Positions 63,843 through 64,000 of a stretch of DNA of 64,000 nucleotides are shown piece after piece. How positions within the stretch are numbered: position 1 is the first letter of the stretch; each line of letters starts with the position of its first letter. Origin of the DNA: Cycloclasticus sp. (GTDB lineage Bacteria > Pseudomonadota > Gammaproteobacteria > Methylococcales > Cycloclasticaceae); assembly GCA_040743155.1 (NCBI GenBank), contig JBFLJU010000001.1, positions 434,001 through 498,000 on the forward strand, in the 5' to 3' direction. The notes beneath the pieces are model-generated. The model was not told where the DNA came from. It did no database searches and worked only from the letters and a program-made list of their open reading frames with translations. The position numbers were made by a program, and so were the translations under genes.

Positions 63843-64000
63843 ATGTTTACAATAGCTAGAGTAATTATAGTGTGTGTGTTGTTGTCTCTGTCCAGTCAGA
63901 TATGGGCGCACGGTGGTGTGGTGAGCAGGGGAAACGAGTGTAGATTACTCGTAGGTCCTTATACTATAAACTTTTCAGGTTACCAGCCACAAAACAATAG
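63843..64000 (+). CDS. 5' part of a second secreted YQP-motif protein (runs off the window)
   Basis: ATG followed by a signal peptide (VIIVCVLLSLSSQIWA, cleaved before HGGVV) and the start of a mature domain ECRLLVGPYTINFSGYQPQN. The C-x4/5-G-x-x-x-x-F-x-x-YQP pattern also occurs in the protein at 62876 (CIFSLEGKRILFAAYQPH), so the two are related. The N-terminal HGG after cleavage recalls copper-site histidines. It extends past the last base, so length is unknown. Confidence 0.7.
   Translation, partial: MFTIARVIIVCVLLSLSSQIWAHGGVVSRGNECRLLVGPYTINFSGYQPQNN

Overview
This 64 kb window comes from the chromosome of a marine-type gammaproteobacterium that lives on hydrocarbons. An Na+-translocating NADH:quinone reductase, a FabA/FabB pair, a dmp-type phenol and meta-cleavage operon, a tmo-type toluene monooxygenase and a particulate (Pmo-like) hydrocarbon monooxygenase together look most like Cycloclasticus or a close relative. 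That assignment is inference from gene content; no 16S gene is in the window.

Layout. 1-3.7 kb: an AraC regulator divergent from a membrane desaturase-type diiron oxygenase, a decayed second copy of that oxygenase, and a zinc alcohol dehydrogenase. 3.9-10.8 kb: a four-gene envelope module (YCF48-like lipoprotein, RND/MMPL pump, DUF1302 protein, DUF1329 protein). 11-13.3 kb: a benzoate/anthranilate-type Rieske dioxygenase (alpha and beta only), followed by a scar holding the C-terminal end of a lost catechol 2,3-dioxygenase. 13.3-17.7 kb: an AraC regulator divergent from two tandem acyl-CoA-dehydrogenase-like flavin monooxygenases and an FNR-type reductase. 17.7-18.1 kb: three 52-bp tandem hairpin repeats, a probable DmpR/XylR-type activator site and a sigma-54 promoter. 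18.1-29.7 kb: multicomponent phenol hydroxylase, ferredoxin, catechol 2,3-dioxygenase and the lower meta pathway. 29.9-33.5 kb: tmoABCDE-type toluene/benzene monooxygenase behind its own sigma-54-like promoter. 33.7-37.8 kb: a luciferase-like oxidoreductase, the meta-pathway hydrolase (dmpD), a PanE-type reductase and a multi-spanning membrane protein. 37.9-54.6 kb: housekeeping genes (fabA, fabB, FKBP, malic enzyme, an ABC exporter, nqrABCDEF-apbE-nqrM, a CBS protein, exonuclease I). 54.7-58.5 kb: a remnant of a heavy-metal RND locus and a GGDEF/EAL protein. 58.6-64 kb: tRNA-Arg, a truncated integrase, then pmoCAB and two related small secreted proteins, the second cut by the window end.

How the parts work together. 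The tmo enzyme can turn benzene or toluene into phenols and cresols. The dmp phenol hydroxylase turns these into catechols, DmpB cleaves the ring, and DmpC/H/I or DmpD followed by DmpE/G/F yield pyruvate and acetyl-CoA or propionyl-CoA. The dmpD gene has moved away from the main operon and sits beyond the inserted tmo operon. The Pmo-like enzyme would add attack on short alkanes. NADH from these routes can feed the Na+-NQR. The DUF1302/DUF1329/RND/YCF48 module is a plausible but unproven route for hydrophobic compounds across the envelope.

Several pieces look mosaic: decayed paralogues beside live genes, a tRNA-linked integrase fragment beside the pmo operon, and oxygenases without their usual reductases (no benC, no tmoF).
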